Below are positions 1 through 7,023 of a DNA stretch of 10,535 bases, piece after piece (the stretch's first letter is position 1; each line of letters begins with the position of its first letter). Under the pieces are notes generated by a model, which worked only from the letters and a program-made list of their open reading frames with translations, did no database searches and had not been told where the DNA came from. The position numbers and the translations under genes are program-made. Source of the stretch: an uncultured Clostridia bacterium (lineage in GTDB: Bacteria > Bacillota > Clostridia > Christensenellales > UBA1242); the NCBI GenBank assembly GCA_937900575.1, contig CALCEI010000019.1, forward strand, positions 1-10,535, in the 5' to 3' direction.

Positions 1-2025
1 AAATACTGCGGACAAGCAAGTGGACATTGTATTGTAACTTGCGGTGACACTGTTGTTATGGTTAACGCAACAATGTCAAAACAACCACGTCCTGGCATGG
101 ACTTCTTCCCACTCAGTGTGGACTACGAAGAAAAAATGTACAGCATTGGTAAAATTCCAGGTGGTTGGAAAAAACGTGAAGGCCGTGCAAGTGATGCGGC
201 AATTTTAAGAAGTAGACTTATTGATAGGCCACTTCGCCCATTATTCCCAAAAGGATTTTATAATGATGTAACAATCGTTGCAACTCCACTTTCTGTGGAT
301 ACAGATATTGCCCCAGAGCCATTGGCAATGTTGGGCAGTTCCATTGCTTTGATGATTAACGAAAACATTCCATTTGAAGGCCCAACAGGTGCTGTTAAAG
401 TGGCATGTCTTGATGGCAAATTTATCATCAACCCAACCGTTGAACAAATGAATAATAGTAGCATTGACCTTACAGTTGCTGGCACAAAAGAAGCAATTTT
501 GATGGTTGAAGCAGGCGCAAAAGAAGTTTCCGAAACATTGATGCTTGATGCAATTATGTTTGCACATGAAGAAATCAAGAAACAAGTGGAATTCCAAGAA
601 AAAATCATGAAGACCTTAAAACTTAAAAAGGTTGCTCCAACTTTGGAAGTTGTTCCAGAAGAAATTGACAAAGCCGTAAGAGAATATGCAGATAAGACAA
701 TAGACAAGATGTTGGAAGAATTCGACCGTCATGTTCGTGACGAACGTGAAGAAGAAATTGGTGCAGAAGTTCAAGAACATTTTGCAGAAATTTTCCCAGA
801 CCACGCAAAAGATATTGCACAAGTTTTGTACAATATGAAAAAAGAAAAAGTGCGTCACAAAATTTTGTTTAAGGGTGTTCGTCCAGACGGAAGAAAGCCA
901 AACGAAATTCGTCCAATTTGGTGTGAAGTAGGTTTGCTTCCACGTGTTCATGGTTCAGGCGTGTTCACTCGTGGTGAAACACAAGTGTTAACAACATGTA
1001 CTTTGGGTATGATTTCCGAAGCACAAGAACTTGAAGGTTTGGATACAGAAGAATATAAACGTTATATGCATCAATATAACATGCCAGGTTACACAACCGG
1101 CGAAGCAAAACCTTTAAAGAGCCCAGGCAGACGTGAAATTGGTCACGGTGCCTTGGCAGAAAGAGCATTGGTTGCAGTTCTTCCAAGTGAAGAAGAATTC
1201 CCATACGCAATTCGTACAGTTAGTGATGTTTTATCTTCAAATGGTTCAACATCAATGGCTTCAACATGTGGCAGTACCCTTGCACTCATGGATGCAGGTG
1301 TTCCAATTAAAGCACCAGTTGCTGGTGTTGCAATGGGCCTTATGAAAGATAAAGAAAGTGATAAATTCCAAGTTCTTACCGATATTCAAGGTTTGGAAGA
1401 TTTCTTTGGAGATATGGACTTTAAAGTTACCGGTACAGAAAAGGGCATCACAGCAATTCAAATGGATATCAAAATCCACGGCCTTAGCCGTCCAATTTTG
1501 GAAACGGCTTTGGAACAAGCACGTCTTGGCAGATTGGAAATTTTAAAATTGATGCTTAAAACAATTAAGGCACCAAGAAAAGAACTTTCCAAATATGCAC
1601 CAAAGATTGTAACCTTCAAAATTGACCCAGACAAAATTAGAGAAGTTATTGGTTCAGGTGGCAAAACAATCAATTCAATTATTGATGCAACAGGCGTAAA
1701 AATCGACATCAAAGACGAAGGCGATGTATACGTATCATCAACAAATCAAGAAATGATTGAAAAAGCAAAAACCATGATTTTGGCAATTGCAACAGACTTT
1801 GAACTCAACTGCGAATACGAAGGTGTTGTAACACGTACAGCACAATTCGGTGCTTTTGTTGAAGTTGCTCCAGGCAAGGAAGGAATGATTCACATTTCCA
1901 AACTTTCAAAGGAACATGTGGATAAAGTTGAAGATGTTGTTAAGGTTGGCGATAGAGTTTTGGTTAAAACAATCAAAATTGACGAACGTGGCCGTGTAGA
2001 CATGCGTCTTGAAAAGAAATTATAA
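1..2025 (+). CDS. pnp: Polynucleotide phosphorylase (PNPase), 5' end cut by window edge
   Basis: PNPase is a trimeric 3'-to-5' phosphorolytic exoribonuclease of RNA turnover. The frame is open from base 1, so 674 residues are visible and roughly 15-25 N-terminal residues are missing; the ATG at 58 is internal, because the conserved segment before it (KYCGQASG, CGDTVV) is also coding. Order in visible residues: first RNase PH domain (about 1-220, with RPGMDFFPLSVDYEE and RLIDRPLRPLF), helical linker (about 220-295), second RNase PH domain (about 300-520, with FTRGETQ, GRREIGHG and SNGSTSMAS), KH domain (about 540-595, GSGG at 551-554) and S1 domain (about 601-674). Asp467, Asp473 and Lys475 match E. 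coli Asp486, Asp492 and Lys494, so the enzyme should be active. Length fits the usual 700 or so residues. The gene ends at TAA, directly before a hairpin terminator. In B. subtilis the next gene is ylxY; here a reversed gene intervenes before the CE4 gene. Confidence 0.97.
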   Translation, partial: KYCGQASGHCIVTCGDTVVMVNATMSKQPRPGMDFFPLSVDYEEKMYSIGKIPGGWKKREGRASDAAILRSRLIDRPLRPLFPKGFYNDVTIVATPLSVDTDIAPEPLAMLGSSIALMINENIPFEGPTGAVKVACLDGKFIINPTVEQMNNSSIDLTVAGTKEAILMVEAGAKEVSETLMLDAIMFAHEEIKKQVEFQEKIMKTLKLKKVAPTLEVVPEEIDKAVREYADKTIDKMLEEFDRHVRDEREEEIGAEVQEHFAEIFPDHAKDIAQVLYNMKKEKVRHKILFKGVRPDGRKPNEIRPIWCEVGLLPRVHGSGVFTRGETQVLTTCTLGMISEAQELEGLDTEEYKRYMHQYNMPGYTTGEAKPLKSPGRREIGHGALAERALVAVLPSEEEFPYAIRTVSDVLSSNGSTSMASTCGSTLALMDAGVPIKAPVAGVAMGLMKDKESDKFQVLTDIQGLEDFFGDMDFKVTGTEKGITAIQMDIKIHGLSRPILETALEQARLGRLEILKLMLKTIKAPRKELSKYAPKIVTFKIDPDKIREVIGSGGKTINSIIDATGVKIDIKDEGDVYVSSTNQEMIEKAKTMILAIATDFELNCEYEGVVTRTAQFGAFVEVAPGKEGMIHISKLSKEHVDKVEDVVKVGDRVLVKTIKIDERGRVDMRLEKKL

Positions 2026-2026
2026 T

Positions 2027-2059
2027 AAAAAAGAACTAGGCTAGATGCCTAGTTTTTTT
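2027..2059. terminator. Bidirectional intrinsic terminator shared by pnp and the converging 2063-3124 gene
   Basis: An 8-bp perfect stem (AACTAGGC at 2034-2041, GCCTAGTT at 2047-2054) has a 5-base loop TAGAT. A T7 run (2053-2059) follows on the plus strand and an A6 run (2027-2032) precedes it, which gives a T tail on the minus strand. It starts two bases after the pnp stop and ends just before the stop of the convergent gene, so it should end transcription from both sides. Confidence 0.85.
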
Positions 2060-2062
2060 GCA

Positions 2063-3124
2063 TTAAATTCCTTGTTCACTTGACCTAAAAGTTGCTGTGT
2101 TGTTTTTGTTATGTGCGTCGGCTTTTTTGTTTGCATAAACTTCTTCAATTTCTGGGAAGATTTCAAAGTAAGGAGCAAAGGCTTCTAATTGTTTGGCCGT
2201 TAAAACATGGAAGATAGATTTTGCTGTATGTTCAGGATTTTTAAAAAATCCATTATAGAACATATTATAATTTAACAATGTTACATCTTTTAAAAGTATA
2301 TTTCTCAATGTACTTCCAAAATGTGAAGCAACATAATCAAGTTGTTCGGAATTCATGCCAAGTATCAAGAAAGGAGTTGTTGCGATAGCTTCTCTTAAAA
2401 TGTTATCATAATCCCCAAACAATTTATTCTTTAATTCGTGGTTTAAACTGCGAAAATTTTCTGGATAATATTTCAAATATTCTTTAACATTTGCAAGGGT
2501 TATATCCGATGCTTCAATGTGTCCAAATGCAACAGCATAGTTTTTTGCAAAGTTTGCATCATTAAACACGCCCTTTGTTTCCAAAACAAGCAAAAGTTCT
2601 TTACGTTCTTGTTTTGACAATTGATTAACTTTTATATCGCTGTGCAAAATTGCATATTCAGAAGCAACAATCAAAAACTTTGCAGATTTTTTTAATAAGG
2701 CCCTATATAAAGTTGCTTTTGGTTGCTTTAAGGCTGGCAAAGTAATTTTATTTTCTTTGTTGTTGGCTGTTATTTCTGCATATTTATTGTAGTAGTTTTG
2801 AATTTCATTATTGAATTTTGCCATCAAATTTTTAACTTCATCAAGTGTAAGGTTGTTACCACCCAAGTTGTCAAACTCTGTTAAAATTTTTGGCACCAAA
2901 ACATTTTCAATTTCTTTATTTAATTCATCAATTTGACGTTTTTCAGTTTCTTTGATTTCATCAAGTTTTGCGCCTCTTTGACGATTTGCTGCTTCAATGG
3001 CCTTTTGTTCTGCAGACTTATTGTTTCTGCGTTTTAAATTCTCAATGAAATTTTCTTTAGTTTTATCGTTTTCATAGTAGATGCCACCCATTACAACACC
3101 TTCAGATACATTATATTTTGACAT
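2063..3124 (-). CDS. Hypothetical soluble protein, coiled-coil N-terminus and repeated capped-helix motifs
   Basis: I do not recognise this 353-residue protein. It has no signal peptide or membrane segment, so it is probably cytoplasmic. Residues about 20-80 are highly charged and helical (for example DEIKETEKRQIDELNKEIEN), suggesting a coiled coil. The rest is predicted mostly helical and contains a recurring start-of-helix pattern, [LIM]-[TSN]-x-x-x-[VLR]-x-x-hydrophobic, at about residues 92, 169, 208, 257 and 308, which may mark a helical-repeat scaffold. The last 20 or so residues are polar and probably disordered. The ATG at 3124 is preferred to the ATG at codon 12 because AGAGGT (3136-3131) lies six bases upstream. 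A promoter is visible just beyond. The gene is transcribed alone, against pnp and away from the CE4 gene. No enzyme motif is seen, and a structural or binding role is only a guess. Confidence 0.85.
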   Translation of the reverse strand: MSKYNVSEGVVMGGIYYENDKTKENFIENLKRRNNKSAEQKAIEAANRQRGAKLDEIKETEKRQIDELNKEIENVLVPKILTEFDNLGGNNLTLDEVKNLMAKFNNEIQNYYNKYAEITANNKENKITLPALKQPKATLYRALLKKSAKFLIVASEYAILHSDIKVNQLSKQERKELLLVLETKGVFNDANFAKNYAVAFGHIEASDITLANVKEYLKYYPENFRSLNHELKNKLFGDYDNILREAIATTPFLILGMNSEQLDYVASHFGSTLRNILLKDVTLLNYNMFYNGFFKNPEHTAKSIFHVLTAKQLEAFAPYFEIFPEIEEVYANKKADAHNKNNTATFRSSEQGI

Positions 3125-3142
3125 ATTTTTACCTCTAATTAA

Positions 3143-3171
3143 ACTCTACCACCAAAAGGATAAATTGTCAA
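3143..3171 (-). promoter_or_regulatory. Sigma-A-like promoter for the 2063-3124 gene
   Basis: On the minus strand TTGACA (3171-3166) and TAGAGT (3148-3143, 4 of 6 to TATAAT) are separated by 17 bases. The predicted start of transcription falls near 3136, at the Shine-Dalgarno site AGAGGT, so the leader would be only about a dozen bases. The full -35 match and ideal spacing support it; the short leader is the weak point. Confidence 0.5.
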
Positions 3172-3236
3172 TATGGAATTTAAAGAATTTTGGCAAATTT
3201 CTGCATTTTACATGGCTCAAAAAAATAGAATAGGAT

Positions 3237-3926
3237 ATGAAAAAAAGTTTAATTATTGCAAATGTTGTTATAATTTCCATGTTTGCCATGCTAATTGGCA
3301 TTTCAATAAGCAATGTACAAGCAATAAGCACCATGGCAGACAGCCGAGTTATTTACAGTGGAGATACAAGCAAAAACAATGTGTGTTTTATGGTTAATGT
3401 TTATGAAGGTAATGAATATGTCTTAAATATGCTAGACATTTTAGATGCTTACAATGTAAAAACCACATTTTTTGTTGGTGGTTGTTGGGCAGTTAATAAT
3501 TTGGATATTGTAAAAGAAATTTATGCCCGTGGGCACGAAATTGGTAATCATGGTTTTTATCATAAAGACCAAGATAGTTTAGATTTTAACCAAAATGTGC
3601 AGGAGATTGAAACTTGTCACAAAGTGTTAAGTGAAAATTTGGGTATTGAAATGAATTTGTTTGCGCCACCAAGTGGTGCTTATAATCTTGCCACGGTTGA
3701 CGCAGCAGTTAGTTTAGGATATTCAACAATTATGTGGACACATGATACCATTGATTGGCGAGACCAAGATGCAGATTTAATTTTTAAACGTGCCACTCGC
3801 AGTTTAGATAATGGAAATTTGGTTTTGATGCACCCAACGAAAGCAACAGTTGATGCTTTTGCCAACATACTTTCACATGCAATAAACAACGGTTTTAACG
3901 TGACAACCGTAAGTAATTGTTTATAA
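3237..3926 (+). CDS. Exported NodB-fold (CE4) polysaccharide deacetylase-like protein, YlxY-like, motif 1 degenerate
   Basis: CE4 enzymes remove acetyl groups from peptidoglycan or chitin-like sugars using a metal bound by Asp-His-His. This 229-residue protein begins with Lys-Lys and a hydrophobic stretch (5-28) ending NVQA, a signal peptide or membrane anchor, so it acts outside the membrane. The NodB domain covers about 48-225. Motif 2 is kept (NHGFYHKD, His105 and His109), as are motif 4 (DTIDW, 170-174) and motif 5 (LMHPT, His199). In motif 1 the usual TFDDG aligns with MVNVY: the catalytic-base Asp becomes Asn54 and the metal-ligand Asp becomes Val55. In motif 3 the Arg of RPPxG is Ala143. 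Ordinary deacetylase activity is therefore doubtful. B. subtilis ylxY, just after pnpA, is the likely positional counterpart. An in-frame TAG at 3231 excludes an earlier start. The only SD-like AGG lies two bases before ATG. Confidence 0.88.
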   Translation: MKKSLIIANVVIISMFAMLIGISISNVQAISTMADSRVIYSGDTSKNNVCFMVNVYEGNEYVLNMLDILDAYNVKTTFFVGGCWAVNNLDIVKEIYARGHEIGNHGFYHKDQDSLDFNQNVQEIETCHKVLSENLGIEMNLFAPPSGAYNLATVDAAVSLGYSTIMWTHDTIDWRDQDADLIFKRATRSLDNGNLVLMHPTKATVDAFANILSHAINNGFNVTTVSNCL

Positions 3927-3961
3927 AACATCAAAATTGTCCAATATTCTTACCCTTAAGT

Positions 3962-3980
3962 TTTTAACTATAAGTTAAAA
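3962..3980. promoter_or_regulatory. Inverted repeat upstream of the ftsK promoter: candidate operator or weak hairpin
   Basis: A perfect 8-bp inverted repeat, TTTTAACT (3962-3969) and AGTTAAAA (3973-3980), has a 3-base ATA centre. It ends four bases before the -35 box of the ftsK promoter and lies 36 bases after the CE4 stop. The size suits a dimeric repressor site. As a terminator it would be poor: nearly all A-T pairs, a tight loop and no T run afterwards. No regulator is encoded nearby to assign to it. Confidence 0.35.
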
Positions 3981-3984
3981 TTGT

Positions 3985-4012
3985 TTGAAAAATTTTTAAA
4001 TTATTGTATAAT
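3985..4012 (+). promoter_or_regulatory. Sigma-A-like promoter for ftsK/spoIIIE
   Basis: TTGAAA (3985-3990) and a perfect TATAAT (4007-4012) are separated by 16 bases. The predicted transcription start is near 4019, about a dozen bases before the ATG at 4031 and at the Shine-Dalgarno site. The -10 box overlaps an in-frame TTG at 4004, so that TTG cannot be the translation start if this promoter is used. Confidence 0.65.
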
Positions 4013-4018
4013 CAAAAC

Positions 4019-4024
4019 GAAGGT
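4019..4024 (+). promoter_or_regulatory. Ribosome binding site fixing the ftsK start at 4031
   Basis: GAAGGT lies six bases before the ATG at 4031. The upstream in-frame TTG at 4004 has no Shine-Dalgarno site and sits at the -10 box, so this site decides in favour of 4031. Confidence 0.7.
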
Positions 4025-4030
4025 AGAAGT

Positions 4031-6973
4031 ATGGCAATTTATAAATCATCATTTAACAAAAAGGCAGAAAAACCTGCAAAACAACCGAAGAAGGAACGTA
4101 TTAAACCAACAAAAACCGTTGGTGACAAAACAAAAATAAAGATTAATGTTCCTGTTGTGTTGTTTGTGTTGTTTGCAGTTTTGTTTATTTTCTGTTGTGT
4201 ACCAACAAACTTCGTTAAAAGTTTTGTTTTGGGGACAATTGGTCTTTCCGTATACCCAATTTGTGTAATTGGTGCATTAATTTCGTTGGCATTTGCAAGT
4301 GGTAAACACATTCACGTAAAAAGGCGCTATGTTGTTTATCTTACAATTTCACTTTGCATTGTTTGGTTTATTGTGCACTTAATTTTAACAAGCAAAATTT
4401 CTCTTGAAAATTATGGACAATATCTTGCCGATACGTATTTGGCAAAAACAACTGCCGGTGGAGTGTTGTTCAGTTTAATTTCCTATCCACTTGTAAAATT
4501 TTTAAGTTATGTTGGTGCATATATTTTCAGTGCCATTGCTTTGGCAATTTTTGTGGGACTTATAATTGACTACATAAATGTTGATAGAACTTTTGGTCAT
4601 CAAGAAAAACCTTCCAAATTCGATTTCAAAAACTTGGAAGATTTCACAATGGACGAAGATAAACCTTTGGAATTAAGCCCGGAAGAAGCACACAAAAAAG
4701 AATCCAAACGTAAACTTGGGCTTGAAAAAGGCGAAAGTACAATAATTTCAAGCAACATGCCAAACGTAAATGTGCATTCTTACAATGCAACAAAACCACT
4801 TACAAAAAGGGAATATATTTTAACACCTTTGGAACCGGTTATTCCACCAGAAACAACCAACGATTTATTCTTGGATAGCAACACGGGTTCATTCACAAGC
4901 AAAAAAATGGAAAAGTCCCCTGTTGAAGAAGTTAAAGAAGAACCGGTTGAAGAGCCAACATATGAAAATTATGTTACAGACGATGTTGCAGGAGATAACA
5001 CAAATTTTGAAGCAACACAAGAAATTAATGCAGACGACCTTGAAGATGACGATATTATTTTGGGCGACAACGAAGACTTTGATGAAAGCACATACAGTGA
5101 AATTGGTTCAACCTATGTTACCGATGCAGATTTAAAAGAAGAACAAACAGCCACAACTGAAGATTCCACCGAAGAAACTGCAGAAATAGAATCTGTAAAT
5201 TTGGACGGATTATCTGCTTTTGAAACTGCCGAAGAAGTTGTTGAAGAAGAACCAGAAAACGATTCAGTTGAAGAGATTGAAGAAGTTGAAAAAGTTGATT
5301 TGGACGAACACGAATATATTGATGAATATGCCGACAACATAAGAGAAGACAATTTAGGTTCGACAGTCGAAACAGAAGTTGTGCGTCCAACAGTGGACAT
5401 TTCAAAATTCCACTTGCCAGATACAATAAAAAAATCTTTAGAGCCAGAAACAGAACAAGTTCCTGCACCTGTTGAACAGCCAAAAGTTAAGGAAGAAATT
5501 CCACCATACGTTGCGCCAACAACAGAATTGTTAAATTACATTGAAAACACTTATCATGTTTCCGAAGAAGAACTGCAAGAAAACATAGAACGTCTTGAAG
5601 GCGTGTTGGAAGACTTTAAAGTGCCAGCAAAAGTCCAAAACGTACAAGTTGGCCCTGCAGTTACAAGGTATGAACTTACCATGCCACGTGGCATTTCGGT
5701 TAACAAAATTTCTTCCATGGCAGACGATATTGCCATGACACTTGCATCAAACGGAAAAATCCGTGTTGAAGCACCAATTCCAGGAAAGAGTTCGGTTGGT
5801 ATTGAAGTTCCAAACGCACAAATTACTTCTGTAAGTTTGCGTGAGTTATTGGAAAGCGAAGAATTTAAGGTAAGAGCAAATCCACTTTCCTTTGTTTTAG
5901 GTAAAGATATTAATGGCGACATCAATTTCTGTAACCTTGACAAAATGCCACACCTTTTGGTTGCAGGTAGCACGGGCAGTGGTAAATCTGTTTGCCTTAA
6001 TGCAATGTTACTTTCAATATGCTATAAAGCAGGCCCACAAGATGTAAGATTTATTTTAATCGACCCAAAGATGGTTGAATTTTCAAAATATAATGGCTTA
6101 CCACACTTGTTGATGCCAGAAATAATCACAAACAGCAACATGGCAGTTAATGCTTTGGATTGGGCAATTGCAGAAATGCAACGCAGGTATGAATTGCTTA
6201 AAAACAACAACGTTTCTTCAATCAGCGAATATAACAAACTTGAAATTGTAAAAAGCAAAAAAGAAGAGAAATTGCCTTATATTATTATTGTTGTTGATGA
6301 ATTATACGATTTAATGACAGAAGCAAAAAGAGCCATTGAAGATAGAATTGGACGTTTGGCAGCAAAGGCAAGGGCAGCAGGTATTCACCTTGTTCTTGCA
6401 ACACAAAGGCCATCTGTTGACGTAATCACAGGAACAATCAAATCCAACCTTCCTTCACGTATTGCATTTGCATTGACAAACTATCAAGATAGTAAAACTG
6501 TTCTTGACGGTGGTGGCGCAGAAAGTTTGCTTGGAAAAGGCGACATGTTGTTTAAAGCCATCGATAAGCCAGAGCCACGTAGAATTCAAGGTGCATTTGC
6601 ATCAAATGACGAAATCTTACGTGTAATTGAATTTATTAAGCAAAACAACAAACCTGTTTACGACGATGATGCAGGCAGAAAAATTGCAAATCCACACGAA
6701 GAAGAACAACAAATTGAGACAACAAGCGAAGGCAAAGAACAGACCTTTGACCCTGTGCTTAAAGATGCTTTGTATTGTTTCATTCAAAACAAACAGGCAA
6801 GTGCAAGCATGATTTCAAGACGTTTCTCTGTTGGCTTCAACCGTGCAGCACGTATTATGGACCAAATGGAAGCAGCAGGCTTTATTGGGCCATCTGATGG
6901 TGCAAAACCAAGAAATGTTCGCATTACCATGGAAGAGTTTAAAGAAATTTTTGGTGATGACGAAAACGCGTAA
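4031..6973 (+). CDS. ftsK: FtsK/SpoIIIE-family DNA translocase
   Basis: This is a membrane-anchored hexameric dsDNA pump that moves chromosome DNA through the division (or sporulation) septum. It has 980 residues, longer than the roughly 790 of B. subtilis SpoIIIE. A basic N-terminus is followed by membrane segments near 40-57, 66-89, 100-120 and 162-182 (possibly another at 142-158), a very acidic Glu/Asp/Pro-rich linker (about 190-495), the alpha domain (about 496-630) and the RecA-like beta motor. Walker A is GSTGSGKS at 646-653 (Lys652) and Walker B ends in Asp756-Glu757. LATQRPSVDVITG and GAESLLGKGDML are typical. The gamma winged helix (about 907-970) keeps NRAARIMDQMEAAGFIGP, with its recognition helix near 937-945, so it should read polar DNA signals. 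DELYDLM replaces the usual DELADLM. The extra length is mostly linker. From sequence alone I cannot say whether it serves division, sporulation or both. Confidence 0.96.
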   Translation: MAIYKSSFNKKAEKPAKQPKKERIKPTKTVGDKTKIKINVPVVLFVLFAVLFIFCCVPTNFVKSFVLGTIGLSVYPICVIGALISLAFASGKHIHVKRRYVVYLTISLCIVWFIVHLILTSKISLENYGQYLADTYLAKTTAGGVLFSLISYPLVKFLSYVGAYIFSAIALAIFVGLIIDYINVDRTFGHQEKPSKFDFKNLEDFTMDEDKPLELSPEEAHKKESKRKLGLEKGESTIISSNMPNVNVHSYNATKPLTKREYILTPLEPVIPPETTNDLFLDSNTGSFTSKKMEKSPVEEVKEEPVEEPTYENYVTDDVAGDNTNFEATQEINADDLEDDDIILGDNEDFDESTYSEIGSTYVTDADLKEEQTATTEDSTEETAEIESVNLDGLSAFETAEEVVEEEPENDSVEEIEEVEKVDLDEHEYIDEYADNIREDNLGSTVETEVVRPTVDISKFHLPDTIKKSLEPETEQVPAPVEQPKVKEEIPPYVAPTTELLNYIENTYHVSEEELQENIERLEGVLEDFKVPAKVQNVQVGPAVTRYELTMPRGISVNKISSMADDIAMTLASNGKIRVEAPIPGKSSVGIEVPNAQITSVSLRELLESEEFKVRANPLSFVLGKDINGDINFCNLDKMPHLLVAGSTGSGKSVCLNAMLLSICYKAGPQDVRFILIDPKMVEFSKYNGLPHLLMPEIITNSNMAVNALDWAIAEMQRRYELLKNNNVSSISEYNKLEIVKSKKEEKLPYIIIVVDELYDLMTEAKRAIEDRIGRLAAKARAAGIHLVLATQRPSVDVITGTIKSNLPSRIAFALTNYQDSKTVLDGGGAESLLGKGDMLFKAIDKPEPRRIQGAFASNDEILRVIEFIKQNNKPVYDDDAGRKIANPHEEEQQIETTSEGKEQTFDPVLKDALYCFIQNKQASASMISRRFSVGFNRAARIMDQMEAAGFIGPSDGAKPRNVRITMEEFKEIFGDDENA

Positions 6974-6983
6974 ACAAACATAT

Positions 6984-7023
6984 AAATCTGTATGATTATC
7001 TCGGATTCTCATACAGATTTTTT
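6984..7023 (+). terminator. Intrinsic terminator after ftsK, embedded in the start of the next gene
   Basis: A perfect 12-bp stem (AAATCTGTATGA at 6984-6995, TCATACAGATTT at 7009-7020) encloses a 13-base loop. A T6 run (7018-7023) follows, three of its bases within the stem. It begins 11 bases after the ftsK stop, the normal place for a terminator. The start codon of the M19 gene (6992-6994) lies in the left arm and its His-Thr-Asp codons (7010-7018) in the right arm, so the signal may act as a partial terminator or attenuator and may also hide the start codon. Confidence 0.75.

Noticed and set aside
58..60. ATG at 58 as the true pnp start
   Set aside because: The frame is open to base 1 and the 19 upstream codons encode conserved PNPase sequence, so the gene is cut by the window edge.
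241..707. Antisense open frames inside pnp
   Set aside because: Their translations match no family, are rich in Cys, Phe and Asn or Ser and Ile, and are shadows of pnp codon use.
3146..3397. Small open frames around the divergent region between the hypothetical and CE4 genes
   Set aside because: They overlap promoter sequence and the CE4 signal peptide in other frames and resemble no protein.
3962..3980. Inverted repeat as an intrinsic terminator of the CE4 gene
   Set aside because: The stem is almost all A-T, the loop is three bases and no T run follows; kept only as a candidate operator.
4004..4030. Upstream TTG start for the ftsK gene
   Set aside because: It overlaps the -10 box of a good promoter and has no ribosome binding site; ATG 4031 has GAAGGT six bases before it.
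5113..5483. Antisense open frames opposite the ftsK acidic linker (Ser- or Leu-rich)
   Set aside because: They are mirror images of the GAA/GAT-rich linker and have no ribosome binding site or promoter.
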